Positions 37,301-46,611 of a DNA stretch of 64,000 nucleotides are shown here, one piece after another; position 1 is the stretch's first letter; each line of letters opens with the position of its first letter. The notes beneath the pieces were generated by a model, which saw only the letters and a list, made by a program, of their open reading frames with translations, searched no databases and had not been told where the DNA came from. The translations under genes were made by a program, and so were the position numbers. Source of the DNA: Stratiformator vulcanicus (GTDB taxonomy: Bacteria > Planctomycetota > Planctomycetia > Planctomycetales > Planctomycetaceae); assembly GCF_007744515.1 (NCBI RefSeq), contig NZ_CP036268.1, positions 4,396,833 through 4,460,832 of the forward strand. The letters are read 5' to 3'.

Positions 37301-40300
37301 AGGTTGTCGCGTCAGACGGCGTGCTGACCGATACGGCGACGGTCGTCATTTCGGTCTCCGATACGCCGCCGGTGCTCCTCGGAGCGGAGGTCCTTGTTGA
37401 TGAAGCGACGGCCGATGGTTCGCCGGTCGGGCAATTGCACGTGCTCGGTGATGCCACCGGCTTGAGTTGGGAAATTCTCGACGGTAACGATCACGCCCTG
37501 TTCGCCATCGATTCCACGACAGGCATCGTTTCACTTACAGGCACGCTCGATTTTGAATCAAGACAACGATTCGACCTGACAATCAGAGCGGCCTCCGGCG
37601 GTGGCTCATCAACAAACGTGCTGACCATTCTGGTCGGCGACGTAAATGAGGCACCAACTTTCATCTCGGGCGACAGCGTTCAGATCGCCGAAGATGCCGC
37701 GATCGGTACGGCGGTCTGGACGGCGGAGGCCGATGACCCCGAAGGCCTCGCGTTGCAGTACTCGATCGTTACCCAGTCTGCGCCGAACGCATTCTTGATC
37801 GATGCGGCAACCGGTGTGGTCGAGGTCGCGGCCGGTCTCGATTTTGAGGTCTTGCCGACTCATTCCTTGACCATCTCAGTCAGCGACGGCGAATTCGCCG
37901 TCGAGCAAGATGTCGAGATCGCAATCAACGACGTCAACGAACTGCCGACCTTCGCATCTGTCATGCCGCTGACCATTGAAGAGAATCTCGCTGCGGGCAC
38001 GGTCGTGACCACTCTTTCGGCCGTTGACCCGGACGACGATCTTCTCACCTATTCGCTCGTGGCCGATGAGTCCTCAGCCTTGTTCGCGATCGACGCAACG
38101 TCGGGAGCCCTGACGCTCACTGCGTCACCCAACTTCGAAATCGCATCGACTCATAGTGTGACCGTTGAGGTAACAGACGGTTTCGGCAAGTCGCAGATCG
38201 TCCTGCCGATCACGATCACCGATCTCGACGAAACGGTTCCGCTGGCCGCTCCCGATCGATATCTGCTAAGGCCCGGGCGGGTATTGTCCGGGAACGTCCT
38301 CTCCAATGACCTGAATTTGCCGTCTGGTGCGGTGGCCGTTCTCGAAGCCGGTCCCGCTTCCGGTCAACTCGCATTCGGAGACGACGGCGGCTTCACCTAC
38401 ACACCGCCGGCGAATCCAGTGGGCACGGAGGCCTTCCGCTATCGAGTCGAGAATTCGAGCGGTGCGACGATTACCGCTGGGGATGTGACGATTGAATTCG
38501 TGGATGACTCGCGATTGACCGTCAGTCGTCGGCTGCAGTTTGAGTCAGATGGCTCGACGGATTTCAGTGCGGCGGAATTCATCGGTAGTGACACTGGTGT
38601 CGAGCCGGCGACCGCCGAGGTCATTTTCGAGTCGGCCGATGCCGCCGGAATTGTGACAACTGCGGCAGGGTCATTCGAAATCATCGGCAGTTTTCTCTTC
38701 GATGCCGTGACCGGTACCGCGCGAGTCGCGCACGACGCTGTGTTGCAGTACACGCCTTCGATCGGTGAAACAAATGGCGACCGCGTGGCATTTCGAATCG
38801 TCGATGCGATCGGCGAAGTCGCCGAAGGTGCAGCGACGTTGACGGCCGGGCCGACCGCCCCGCTCGCGATCGGCGACTCAGCCCAAAGCGACGGTTCGTC
38901 CGGCATCGTGCTCGACGTCCTTGCGAATGACCTGCGTCCCAGCGGCTCCGATCTCGCAGTCGTTTCCGTCGGTAATTCCGCTCACGGGCAAGTCAGCTAC
39001 CAGCGCCGCGTGCCGATTTCAGTGGCTACTGCTTTCGCCACGCTGGCACCGTCCGGAGTCACGCTCGACGAATTCGTGCTTGACGCATTCGGCGGGTGGG
39101 GAGCGCTGGCCGACTCCGGATTCGACGTCGGCTTTGACGTTGCTTACACCCCCGATTCCGGCTTCATTGGCTTCGATTCCTTCCAATACACCGTTCGCTC
39201 TGATGACGGCTTGGAATCGACCGCCATGGTCACGATCGCGATCGGCCTGCACGCCGGCGGCCCCGGTGGAACTGGCGGGGTCTCGGCCGATATCCCCCTA
39301 CCCGACGGCGCGGGCAATGGCGACGGCACTCTCGGGACCGGCGACAGCTTACTCGGCGAAGGCATTTTCGACGCGATCGATCTTGTCGGGGCGCCGAATC
39401 GAGTCTCCGCAAAAACCGGTTTTGCAGGCTCGGGCAGTCCCGGCACCTCATCGCATTTCTGCGACAGTGAATCCGTCTCAGGCACGAACGTCTGGTACGA
39501 CTCCACGGGCGTGGCGTACACCGCCGTTGTGAGTCTGTATTACCAAATCTGCATCGACCAGACCTTTAATGCGGACGGCAGTTGGACCTTCGTTGAAGAC
39601 TACTCGGCCAATTTCACGGTCTCGACGACTTCCGACCTCGGCGGACCGGCTGAGCTGACCTTCGGCACATTTGATTACACCTTCGACGCCTTCGGTGATC
39701 AGGACTCGACCGACTTCACATTTACGACCTCGACCCGATCGCAGTCCAGCGGCTCCTTTACGGTCGACTACGGCGATGTGCCCGGCGGACAGCCAACGGT
39801 CATCACCAACGATTGGACGGAACAAGCGACTCACAATCTGACGGTCACGTACAACGCGAACCACTTGGCAGGTACGGTCGGTGGCTCGCGATCCGAGTTC
39901 GGCACCCGGAACATGACCTACCTCATCAACGGGTCTTATGACTCCGGGGCGACCGCCGGCACCATCTCGGGCATGGGCACCGAGACTGCCAACTCGAACT
40001 ACCTGACCACTTACAACCAAAACGCGTCCGGCCAGTGGTTCTTCGGAGGGGGCGGCCAACTCACCCAGACGGCCAATGAGTCTTCGAACTTCTCGGGCGG
40101 TGGCTCATTCGGCAGCACCTCTTCGAACGACTCGTCCTACTTCAATTTGACCGGTTCGATCAGCGAAAGCGGCGGCAGCCACTCGCAGTCCATGACCGTC
40201 TCCATGGCAACGCTCGCAGCGGACGGAACATGGCTACTCTCCGGCGGAATGGGCACGGCGTCAGGCGGATCAAACAGCGATCGCTCAACAACGGAAACCG

Positions 40301-43300
40301 GCGGATACGGTCGCACGCTCGACGGCGGGTTGCTGACCGGAACGATCAACGGCGGCAGCTATGAAAACACGTCATCCAATTGGAATACATCCGCGACCGT
40401 TTCGGCCGGGGAATGGGTCACCACCGGAACAGCCGATGAATCGTCCAACAGCGGATGGAGCCGCAGTTACGAGGGAAGCGGCGATTATAACGTCACCCGC
40501 GACGATGGCGCCATGGAAGTCACCGTCAACGGCACCTTTGATGAATCGGGTTCGGACGGCTGGACAAGCAACTATCGGTCCGACCAACAATTATTGGCTT
40601 CGGGCGATTGGATGACCGTCTCAGCCACTGCCGATTCGACCGACCACCACAATGCCGATTCGTCTTATGACGAAGCAGGAACTTATACGCGATCAATCGG
40701 TAACGTCACGGCGGATGACGACGGCAACGTCACAAATTCACTCTCTGTCAACGTCGAGGGAACCTTTGAAGCCGACGGCAGCGACGGCGATTTCTCGCAA
40801 TCATCCGTGAATTCTGAACTCATCGGCGAGACTTGGGTCGCCACCGGCGGAACGGCGAGCGATGGCTCTCACCAAACCCGCAATCGAAATTTTGAATCAA
40901 ATAGCGACACGACTTACGACAAATATATTGGGTTCCTCGACACGACCATTACAGGCGACTTTGAAGAGAACGGCGACGCCTCCAGTTCGTTCGGCATCAC
41001 CGGCGAGTATGACCTCATCGCGGAAACATGGGTTCTGACCGGAGGCGGCGGAACGTCCACCGGCGACACCTATCACTACCAGGACTTCTCCACCGAAGAC
41101 CCGGTGACTTACACGCGGACGCCGACCATCGGAGAAGGAGCGACGGGAAGCGGAACGATCGACGGAGAGGTCAAAGAAGAAAGCTGGTCGTTCGTCAGCG
41201 AAACCTACAACGTCAACGCGACCGTCGAGAATGGCGAATTCGTTTACACGGGATCCCGCGACGAAGAACACTCGGGCGACAACTCGCTGACTTATGACAG
41301 TACAGGCGGCTCAAGCGATGATGTCGTCAGCAATACCATCCCCAATAACCCGGACGACCCCGCAGCGGGATCGCGAACGATTTCGTTCAAATACGAAGAA
41401 TCGGGCACCATCGAGTCGGACTACAACGACACCCCGGAATTTGAACTCATCGAAGGTGAGTGGGAATTGACCGGCGGCACCGGTACTAACCACTCGAAAC
41501 GAGATCAACAATGGTCGTATGAACTGAAACAGGGTTCGACCGCGTCCTACTCCCGACCCATCATCATTGACAGCGTCACCCGCGGCACAATCACGGGGAC
41601 CGTCGACAAGGAAGAGCAGTCGCAGCACACGATCTCGACCGTCGACGTCAACTCCGCCGCCGTTAATGGCAAATGGGTCGCGACCGACGCCACCGACACG
41701 CGAGAGCTACACGCCAAGTCAAAATCGAAACAGACCGGTACCGGCGCCATGACAGTGGGGCCGTCGGGACAAAGCTATTCAGAAACAACTGAAAACGACT
41801 CCACCAATGATTCCTGGGACAGCTTCACGCTCGTTAATGGCGAATGGACCCGTGACGAGACCGGCCGCAACGAAGTCGATGAAACTTGGACGGCCTCGCG
41901 AGATATTGATTCGACGTTTAAAGACGAGGTGAGCGTTTCCATCCCCGGTTCGTCCGGCGGGGTCGCGGACGGTACTCGCACGGTTAAGACCGAGATCACG
42001 GGCGAGACGGTGACAGGTTCGCTCAACCACACTTGGTCGACCGACGGCTGGAGCGGAACCGGCAACAAGACGTCCAATGGCACGACAGAAGTCACGATTA
42101 ACGCCGATGCATCTGGCAACTTTAATCGCCAAGAAACTTTCCCCAACGGCGACACGGCGATCTGGACGTGGAACGCCACCTACAATTCAAAAGACGAAAC
42201 GACCGACACCGTTACCGAAGTCAAGGAGAGCTACGCGAAAACGGCAGGCGACGAAGAGGGAACGTGGTCGCTGGTCTCCGGCGATTCCACGTCGAACAAC
42301 AAGGGCGACTCCGACTGGACCCTCACGCACACCGGATTCGGCAATCTGCTCAGTGGAGACCCGTCACCGGTCGTGAGCATGGAGACGAAGGAGATTTATA
42401 AGACCGATTACAAGTCCGACCTAACCAGCAAGGTTGCAGCGGGCGACTGGGCCGATTCGGGTTCGGGGCACTATACGTCATCCAACGAAAACACTCTCGA
42501 AGCGATCGCGACATCCCAGCGGTCCATCGACTACAACGGCTCCGCATTCACGGGAGAGTTCAAGCAAACGATTAAGAGCGGCACGAAGTCCGAGGCGACC
42601 ACGAATTTCGACTGGGACGACACCGAGAACGACTGGGTCGACAACGGCACCGGAACCGTCACTAACACCTCCAATAAAGACGACGGCTGGAAATTCACAG
42701 CCGAAGAAGACGGGACTTGGGAGTCTGACGGCAAAACGATCGACGGGACGGTGAACCTCACGCTTGAAGACATGATTAAGCACGAGTTCTCCCTCACGCC
42801 CGCCGGCGGCACCACACCCAACGGAGAGCCCACATTCACCGGCGAAGGCACCATCACGTCGACCTACACCGAAACCTTAAAATACGACGGCACGACCGAC
42901 GAGACCCGTACGGCCCACGGAAAAACGTTCGACGGCACCTTCACTTCCGATCGCAAAGACAAATCCGAGGCGAAAACCACGGAAGAATTCAGTTGGGATC
43001 AAGCCGCCGCCTCCGGTGAGGGTGAATGGGTCACCGCTTCCGTCACCGGGTCCGCCTCCTCCGAAGGTCACAACAATTGGGACTTCGTGGGATCCACTCC
43101 GTATCAATCGACCGCCTACGGCACGCCGATCAACGGCACCGCCAACTACAAGGTAACCTCGGTCGATTCTTACAATAGTACTATTGAAGAATTCGACGTC
43201 GGCGGCGAAGACCTGACCGAAGGTTTCTGGGAATGGCTGACCGGCGAGGGGGACGAAGTCCTCAGTGGCACCGCCTCCACGACCCGCGGTGGTTCCAGCG

Positions 43301-46300
43301 AATATGATGCAACCGCCTCAGGCCCCTACTCCAGGATCGTCGCCGCCGGCCTCGTTTACGAACACACCGTCGACGGCGAAGCCAGCGAGAAAGTCGTCGA
43401 CAACAAGTCTCACTCGAAGACGATCAACTACTCGCTCGGCGAAAGCGGCGACACCCTCGCCTGGGTCGTCTCCGGCGGAACCGCCATCTATAAGGGTAAT
43501 ACTGAAAACACGAAGTCTTATGAGGAATCGAGCGACTACTCGTATCAAACCACGCCGTGGGCGGATCGACATAACCACTATTTTTACCACTGGACCGGCT
43601 TGGCCGACACGATCGATTTCACCGTCGAAACTGAGAAGAATCATTCGGAGAGCACACTCTCAAATTACCAGCTAAATTCCACTCTGACCGGCGGCGTGTG
43701 GGACACGACCGGTACAGGTTCGGCGTCGGCCAATCAAACCATTTTCAGAACCACGGAAACGACGGCCGAAGCAAAACTCGATCGATTCGACGGGGACGAT
43801 CCAAGCATCGATACACGCGGCGACCGCCAAAGTGTCAAAAGCACCGCAAACTTTGATTCGACCTATAACACCGCTTCCGACAAATCTGTCGAATCGCAAT
43901 ATGAATTCGGTGAGTCGGGCTGGGAGTTTGTCAGCCGAACCGACGAAGGATATGACAGCTACGACTCAAGCAGCACCTTCGATGAAAAGTGGACCTATAA
44001 AGACGAATCCTGGGACCAGAACGACCCCGACCACGACTATTCGTGGGAATGGGAATTGGAACTAACCGACGGCGAAAGTGAGTACGGCGAATTTTACTCC
44101 TGGGACATCACACACGATCCGGCGGAGACCGACCAATGGCTGTACGACCAACTCACCGATCCCGTCACAGGTGACTTCGATGATGCCGGCGAAGAGGCCT
44201 ACCATCGAAACGGTGAATATTTCTGGGACAACAACGGCGTTGATGGACCAGCCTCCGGCACGGCCGGTGGCTACGTTTACGCGAAAGCCGATGCAAGCCA
44301 AACCGATAAGACAACCGAAATTTCTGGCGGCGAAACCGATGAAAATACTTGGGATTACACGACAGACCTCGGATTCGATTTAAATTGGTCGTTAGAGCGC
44401 GGCAGTGGCGGCACCGTTGACGGCGGCTGGGATGACGACGCGACTGACGATGTTTACATCGGCGACATGATTCTCGAGGAGCATTTCTTCAGCGACTACG
44501 GGATTGGCGGTGATGTCATCTACGTCGCCGAGTACGTCTATCATGGCGACTATAATGACTATTACTCGTCAGGCGGCTACGGCGATGGTTCCGAAGGGGC
44601 GTTTGCCGCCGACTACTCAAGCACATCGGTGTCATGGGGCAGTCAACAGATTCTCCCGACGATGTCCGGCTGGGCCTCCGGCCCCGGTTCCGCGCCCACA
44701 GACGTTCTCATCACCGAAGCGACCTCGACAAGTTCCACCAACGATTACGGTCTGGAGCGGCATCCCGATCTGGAAGGTTTCCTTACCGATCCGACCGGCG
44801 AGTTTTTAGAAAGCGATTACTCGAACCCGTTCTACGAGTGGGCCGGCGAAAGTATTCGCTCGCTCGTCGGCGATGAAGCCATAATCGATCAGAACAACAG
44901 CGACCTGTTCATCCTCGCCTCCGCGGCGCATCAGGTGAATCGGTATAACCCGGTTTACTACGTTGCCAGCGAGTTTATCATCGAGCCGCTTGTCGACGAG
45001 TTTAATACCCACTGGGAGAACACCGAGGGCGAGAGCCTCGGCAACCGCATCTATACGTCGCTCGGCGGGACGGTCGGGAACTTTATCGGCCTGGGCGGGC
45101 TGGTCGATGCGTATGAGGGTAAGGACGCCGAGGGGAATCGCCTCGGCGGCTGGGAACGGGCCGGCCGCGGCGTCATGGGAGCGGTTGACCTCGTCTCCAC
45201 CGCGGTCCCCATCGGCAAAGGCGTCGGCATGATGGGCAAAACCCTCAGCCGAATGGGAAGAACCAGCGGCGTCTTCTGCCGGGTGCAAAAGGGGACGAAC
45301 TCGATCGCCGGCAAGATGCGCAAGGGTTGGCAGCCGTTTAAGAATCCGTCGTGCTTTACCGAAGGGCACTGGATTGTCGTGGCGTCGCCCGCACTTGCCG
45401 ACGACGAAGTGATCGTCACGCTGCCGGAGATTCCCTCGGCCGATGACGAGAAATTGGCCTCGCTGGCGATCGGGACGGTGATTGCCGCGGCGGGTCTGGT
45501 TATTCTGAACCGGCCGAAGCGGCGGCGAGACGATGAGCTAAAACCGAGCGGTTGGAAATCGATGACGCGCGGGTGGGACATCTCGGCAACGGCAAAGCCG
45601 GGGGTGACCGACGGGGAGTTCGAGTTCTGCGATGACGAACCGCTGCGGTTTATCGCCAAGCCAAGGCCCGAGCCGATCATCAAGATCGACGATGCCCCCA
45701 CCACACCAGCCCGCAGCGCCAGCAAGGGACGTGACCAAGCATCGCCCGCATCGCTCTGGCGGGTGGCACTCGCACTGACCCTGTTGCTCACCGGCGGTCT
45801 CATCGCCACGGCGACGTTCTTCACATCTGGCGGAGCGACCGCCGCGGTTGCTCAGAACGCCGCGCCGACCTCTGAGATCGACACCTCATACCGCAAACGC
45901 ATCGAGGAAATTCAGGCGGGCGACAAGGTCCTTGCCCGTGATGAGCACGGCGCAGCGATCGGCTGGCGCGAGGTCGAAGAGGTCTTCGAGCGGACGACCG
46001 ACCACCTGCGGCACTTAAAAATTCGCAGTGATGCCGGCGAAGTGCAGGACTTCGAAACGACCGATGAGCACCCCTTCTGGTCGGAGACCCGAAAAGCCTG
46101 GGTCGACGCGGGCGACCTCGAACCGGGCGAAAAACTGACCGGCCCCAACGGCGAACAGTTCACGCTCGTTCTGACGCAACGTGCCGAGCACCCCGAAGGG
46201 GTCACCGTCTATAACTTCCGCGTCGCCGACGCCCACACCTACTACGTCGCCGCCAACAACAACCCCCGCGGCCCGCCGGTGTTGGTGCATAATGCGGAGT

Positions 46301-46611
46301 ATGTACCGGGTGGCGGTCGACCCAATCAGATTCACCACTTTGCCACAAATAAGAACAATAAGTATACTCCCGCGATGGAAGAAATTGCGGACTCTTACGG
46401 CCTCAAACTCGATGATGCATGGAACAAGAGTTCGCTGCCACACCTTGGACGGCACCCGAACAAGTATCACGACTTCGTGTTGGAAGGTATGCGTAGAGCA
46501 CAAAAGGAAGCTGGATCAAATACGGATCTATTCCTCGAGTTGTACAATCTTTATGTCAAAGAGCCAGTTCGTTTAAATCCAGACCTGCTGCGATCTATTG
46601 GATGGAAGTGA
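34312..46611 (+). CDS. Giant polymorphic-toxin surface protein with cadherin repeats, Hint domain and AHH nuclease tip
   Basis: 4099 residues. The N-terminus LEPLEQRVMLSG (29-40) is the planctomycete export signal. A novel domain with WNADEFEVQF and QSWHAPRQ occurs twice (about 40-240 and 340-530), with a He_PIG-like Ig domain between. About eight cadherin-like repeats (543-1310; each with VNEAPT-type linker) and two bacterial Ig-like domains (to about 1650) follow. Residues 1700-3440 are Thr/Ser/Gly/Asp/Trp-rich degenerate repeats of about 70 residues (GEWVTTGT, TWVLTGGGGTSTG). A pretoxin region (3505-3660) leads to a Hint domain: SCFTEGHW (C3681), then KRIEEIQAGDKVLARD, TTDEHPFW and VHN (3992-3994). 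Between the two Hint parts lie two hydrophobic segments (3716-3734, 3812-3838). The tip (3995-4099) has H4008-H4009, H4044, H4048 and Y4052-H4053 as in AHH nucleases. Confidence 0.85.
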   Translation: MLLENWLSSYRPRRPSRVRRRKSRRDFTLEPLEQRVMLSGSPGGVLNGTEPVLLDANFSTQIPSATTPIGTVDYVHPSLEYGGVSLGTGAQVPWNADEFEVQFSSLNASGASATNSADTAAKSDRTTLGFALENDQYVAFTVVATNGTLDLRDMTFEFTLQRQSWHAPRQFAVATFTPDGQFLGDPFLVTEAVKGGQTEDIVLHANVPMHQAWSNVSGPIEVRLYAYDSAYRHRLSVKDFRVLGDSTPVIVTDSLPQLTLGKAFETQLESAGGSGQVGWWVSGGAVPPGMALSEFGQLIGTPSEVGAYTFHVTAMDFNGDQATRTLSLEVVGEVPVADALLDVHIEGIVPEITGGTFGDAVVAEGLSFSGIELGEGARRPWNADEFEVQFRSRDAEGNSALYEAPQASNADVTTHQFALQQGHYVGFSLGASAGRVDMRGATVEFTVRRQSWHAPRQLALHTSVDGFADSESALLVTKVSHRGDQDVVTYSVTLPGSAAYENLAGPVEFRLYAFESAYAHRLSIHRFAIEAGAGTPAAEPPSFAAPTYAFSVDENATSGTPVGTVSASDPDGGALRYEIVEQTPFVIDEQSGQLALAGDADYEDVSSYQFSVRAVEVDNPTQTATVEVTIDVNDLNEAPTIGHVNTLLVAEGTAAGFVLGQIEASDPDGDSVTFTLAGTTGPVPFEIDSDGTVRLTGPVDYETVQSYQLHVLATDEHGLASEPTTVSANVTDVNEAPLVNPVGELILTEDTAVGTVVATINAYDPEGQPLTFSLADSSGYFAVDANSGEITVAAPLDFEVSPTEILSISISDGNRTTIVDVDVTVQDTAPVPQAVTLSIDELTDAGTEVGTLVAGGDTTSLTWSIQPGLDADLFLVEPDGRVLLNAVLDHEQSPARSFFASVTDGTSTDTVLVQVTINDVNEAPEFDQDSFAFTVEEITSADGSVVIGTISANDPEGNSLNFSGVGIGSLPFTVDGDGSIRLIAPLDYETTADYTFEVVASDGVLTDTATVVISVSDTPPVLLGAEVLVDEATADGSPVGQLHVLGDATGLSWEILDGNDHALFAIDSTTGIVSLTGTLDFESRQRFDLTIRAASGGGSSTNVLTILVGDVNEAPTFISGDSVQIAEDAAIGTAVWTAEADDPEGLALQYSIVTQSAPNAFLIDAATGVVEVAAGLDFEVLPTHSLTISVSDGEFAVEQDVEIAINDVNELPTFASVMPLTIEENLAAGTVVTTLSAVDPDDDLLTYSLVADESSALFAIDATSGALTLTASPNFEIASTHSVTVEVTDGFGKSQIVLPITITDLDETVPLAAPDRYLLRPGRVLSGNVLSNDLNLPSGAVAVLEAGPASGQLAFGDDGGFTYTPPANPVGTEAFRYRVENSSGATITAGDVTIEFVDDSRLTVSRRLQFESDGSTDFSAAEFIGSDTGVEPATAEVIFESADAAGIVTTAAGSFEIIGSFLFDAVTGTARVAHDAVLQYTPSIGETNGDRVAFRIVDAIGEVAEGAATLTAGPTAPLAIGDSAQSDGSSGIVLDVLANDLRPSGSDLAVVSVGNSAHGQVSYQRRVPISVATAFATLAPSGVTLDEFVLDAFGGWGALADSGFDVGFDVAYTPDSGFIGFDSFQYTVRSDDGLESTAMVTIAIGLHAGGPGGTGGVSADIPLPDGAGNGDGTLGTGDSLLGEGIFDAIDLVGAPNRVSAKTGFAGSGSPGTSSHFCDSESVSGTNVWYDSTGVAYTAVVSLYYQICIDQTFNADGSWTFVEDYSANFTVSTTSDLGGPAELTFGTFDYTFDAFGDQDSTDFTFTTSTRSQSSGSFTVDYGDVPGGQPTVITNDWTEQATHNLTVTYNANHLAGTVGGSRSEFGTRNMTYLINGSYDSGATAGTISGMGTETANSNYLTTYNQNASGQWFFGGGGQLTQTANESSNFSGGGSFGSTSSNDSSYFNLTGSISESGGSHSQSMTVSMATLAADGTWLLSGGMGTASGGSNSDRSTTETGGYGRTLDGGLLTGTINGGSYENTSSNWNTSATVSAGEWVTTGTADESSNSGWSRSYEGSGDYNVTRDDGAMEVTVNGTFDESGSDGWTSNYRSDQQLLASGDWMTVSATADSTDHHNADSSYDEAGTYTRSIGNVTADDDGNVTNSLSVNVEGTFEADGSDGDFSQSSVNSELIGETWVATGGTASDGSHQTRNRNFESNSDTTYDKYIGFLDTTITGDFEENGDASSSFGITGEYDLIAETWVLTGGGGTSTGDTYHYQDFSTEDPVTYTRTPTIGEGATGSGTIDGEVKEESWSFVSETYNVNATVENGEFVYTGSRDEEHSGDNSLTYDSTGGSSDDVVSNTIPNNPDDPAAGSRTISFKYEESGTIESDYNDTPEFELIEGEWELTGGTGTNHSKRDQQWSYELKQGSTASYSRPIIIDSVTRGTITGTVDKEEQSQHTISTVDVNSAAVNGKWVATDATDTRELHAKSKSKQTGTGAMTVGPSGQSYSETTENDSTNDSWDSFTLVNGEWTRDETGRNEVDETWTASRDIDSTFKDEVSVSIPGSSGGVADGTRTVKTEITGETVTGSLNHTWSTDGWSGTGNKTSNGTTEVTINADASGNFNRQETFPNGDTAIWTWNATYNSKDETTDTVTEVKESYAKTAGDEEGTWSLVSGDSTSNNKGDSDWTLTHTGFGNLLSGDPSPVVSMETKEIYKTDYKSDLTSKVAAGDWADSGSGHYTSSNENTLEAIATSQRSIDYNGSAFTGEFKQTIKSGTKSEATTNFDWDDTENDWVDNGTGTVTNTSNKDDGWKFTAEEDGTWESDGKTIDGTVNLTLEDMIKHEFSLTPAGGTTPNGEPTFTGEGTITSTYTETLKYDGTTDETRTAHGKTFDGTFTSDRKDKSEAKTTEEFSWDQAAASGEGEWVTASVTGSASSEGHNNWDFVGSTPYQSTAYGTPINGTANYKVTSVDSYNSTIEEFDVGGEDLTEGFWEWLTGEGDEVLSGTASTTRGGSSEYDATASGPYSRIVAAGLVYEHTVDGEASEKVVDNKSHSKTINYSLGESGDTLAWVVSGGTAIYKGNTENTKSYEESSDYSYQTTPWADRHNHYFYHWTGLADTIDFTVETEKNHSESTLSNYQLNSTLTGGVWDTTGTGSASANQTIFRTTETTAEAKLDRFDGDDPSIDTRGDRQSVKSTANFDSTYNTASDKSVESQYEFGESGWEFVSRTDEGYDSYDSSSTFDEKWTYKDESWDQNDPDHDYSWEWELELTDGESEYGEFYSWDITHDPAETDQWLYDQLTDPVTGDFDDAGEEAYHRNGEYFWDNNGVDGPASGTAGGYVYAKADASQTDKTTEISGGETDENTWDYTTDLGFDLNWSLERGSGGTVDGGWDDDATDDVYIGDMILEEHFFSDYGIGGDVIYVAEYVYHGDYNDYYSSGGYGDGSEGAFAADYSSTSVSWGSQQILPTMSGWASGPGSAPTDVLITEATSTSSTNDYGLERHPDLEGFLTDPTGEFLESDYSNPFYEWAGESIRSLVGDEAIIDQNNSDLFILASAAHQVNRYNPVYYVASEFIIEPLVDEFNTHWENTEGESLGNRIYTSLGGTVGNFIGLGGLVDAYEGKDAEGNRLGGWERAGRGVMGAVDLVSTAVPIGKGVGMMGKTLSRMGRTSGVFCRVQKGTNSIAGKMRKGWQPFKNPSCFTEGHWIVVASPALADDEVIVTLPEIPSADDEKLASLAIGTVIAAAGLVILNRPKRRRDDELKPSGWKSMTRGWDISATAKPGVTDGEFEFCDDEPLRFIAKPRPEPIIKIDDAPTTPARSASKGRDQASPASLWRVALALTLLLTGGLIATATFFTSGGATAAVAQNAAPTSEIDTSYRKRIEEIQAGDKVLARDEHGAAIGWREVEEVFERTTDHLRHLKIRSDAGEVQDFETTDEHPFWSETRKAWVDAGDLEPGEKLTGPNGEQFTLVLTQRAEHPEGVTVYNFRVADAHTYYVAANNNPRGPPVLVHNAEYVPGGGRPNQIHHFATNKNNKYTPAMEEIADSYGLKLDDAWNKSSLPHLGRHPNKYHDFVLEGMRRAQKEAGSNTDLFLELYNLYVKEPVRLNPDLLRSIGWK
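44826..45284 (+). repeat. Direct repeat R1, copy A (pretoxin segment)
   Basis: 459 bases inside the giant gene, repeated without net indel at 50654-51112 with about 16 mismatches counted by eye (roughly 96-97% identity). It encodes the pretoxin segment from PFYEWAGESIRSLVGDEA to SGVFCRV. Together with copy B it frames the whole toxin/immunity array. Confidence 0.9.
45551..46301 (+). repeat. Direct repeat R2, copy A (pre-Hint and Hint domain)
   Basis: 751 bases, from the codons for WKSMTRGWDISATA to VHNAEY of the giant protein. Copy B at 48927-49677 has the same length, direction and frame, with roughly 88% identical residues. It covers the transmembrane segment and Hint domain. The toxin coding parts differ immediately after it. 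Confidence 0.9.
45706..45729. repeat. Short interspersed repeat (PARSASKG type), coding copy 1
   Basis: The core AGCCCGCAGCGCCAGCAAGG lies inside the giant gene and reads as PARSASKG. A second copy is at 49082-49105 and an intergenic relative with AGCCCCCAGCGCAAGCAAGG is at 56756-56778. From memory, such repeats are scattered in planctomycete genomes. Confidence 0.6.

Noticed and set aside
39478-40059. Minus-strand frames opposite the giant gene's repeats
   Set aside because: The long repeat region creates open antisense frames by its biased codons; none has a start signal or known family.
39400-44630. Possible CRISPR array
   Set aside because: The repeats are protein-coding, degenerate and about 70 residues long, with no constant direct repeat or spacer pattern.
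45051-45824. Minus-strand frame across the pretoxin region
   Set aside because: Shadow frame opposite conserved Hint-coding DNA; Ser/Arg-rich with no known family.
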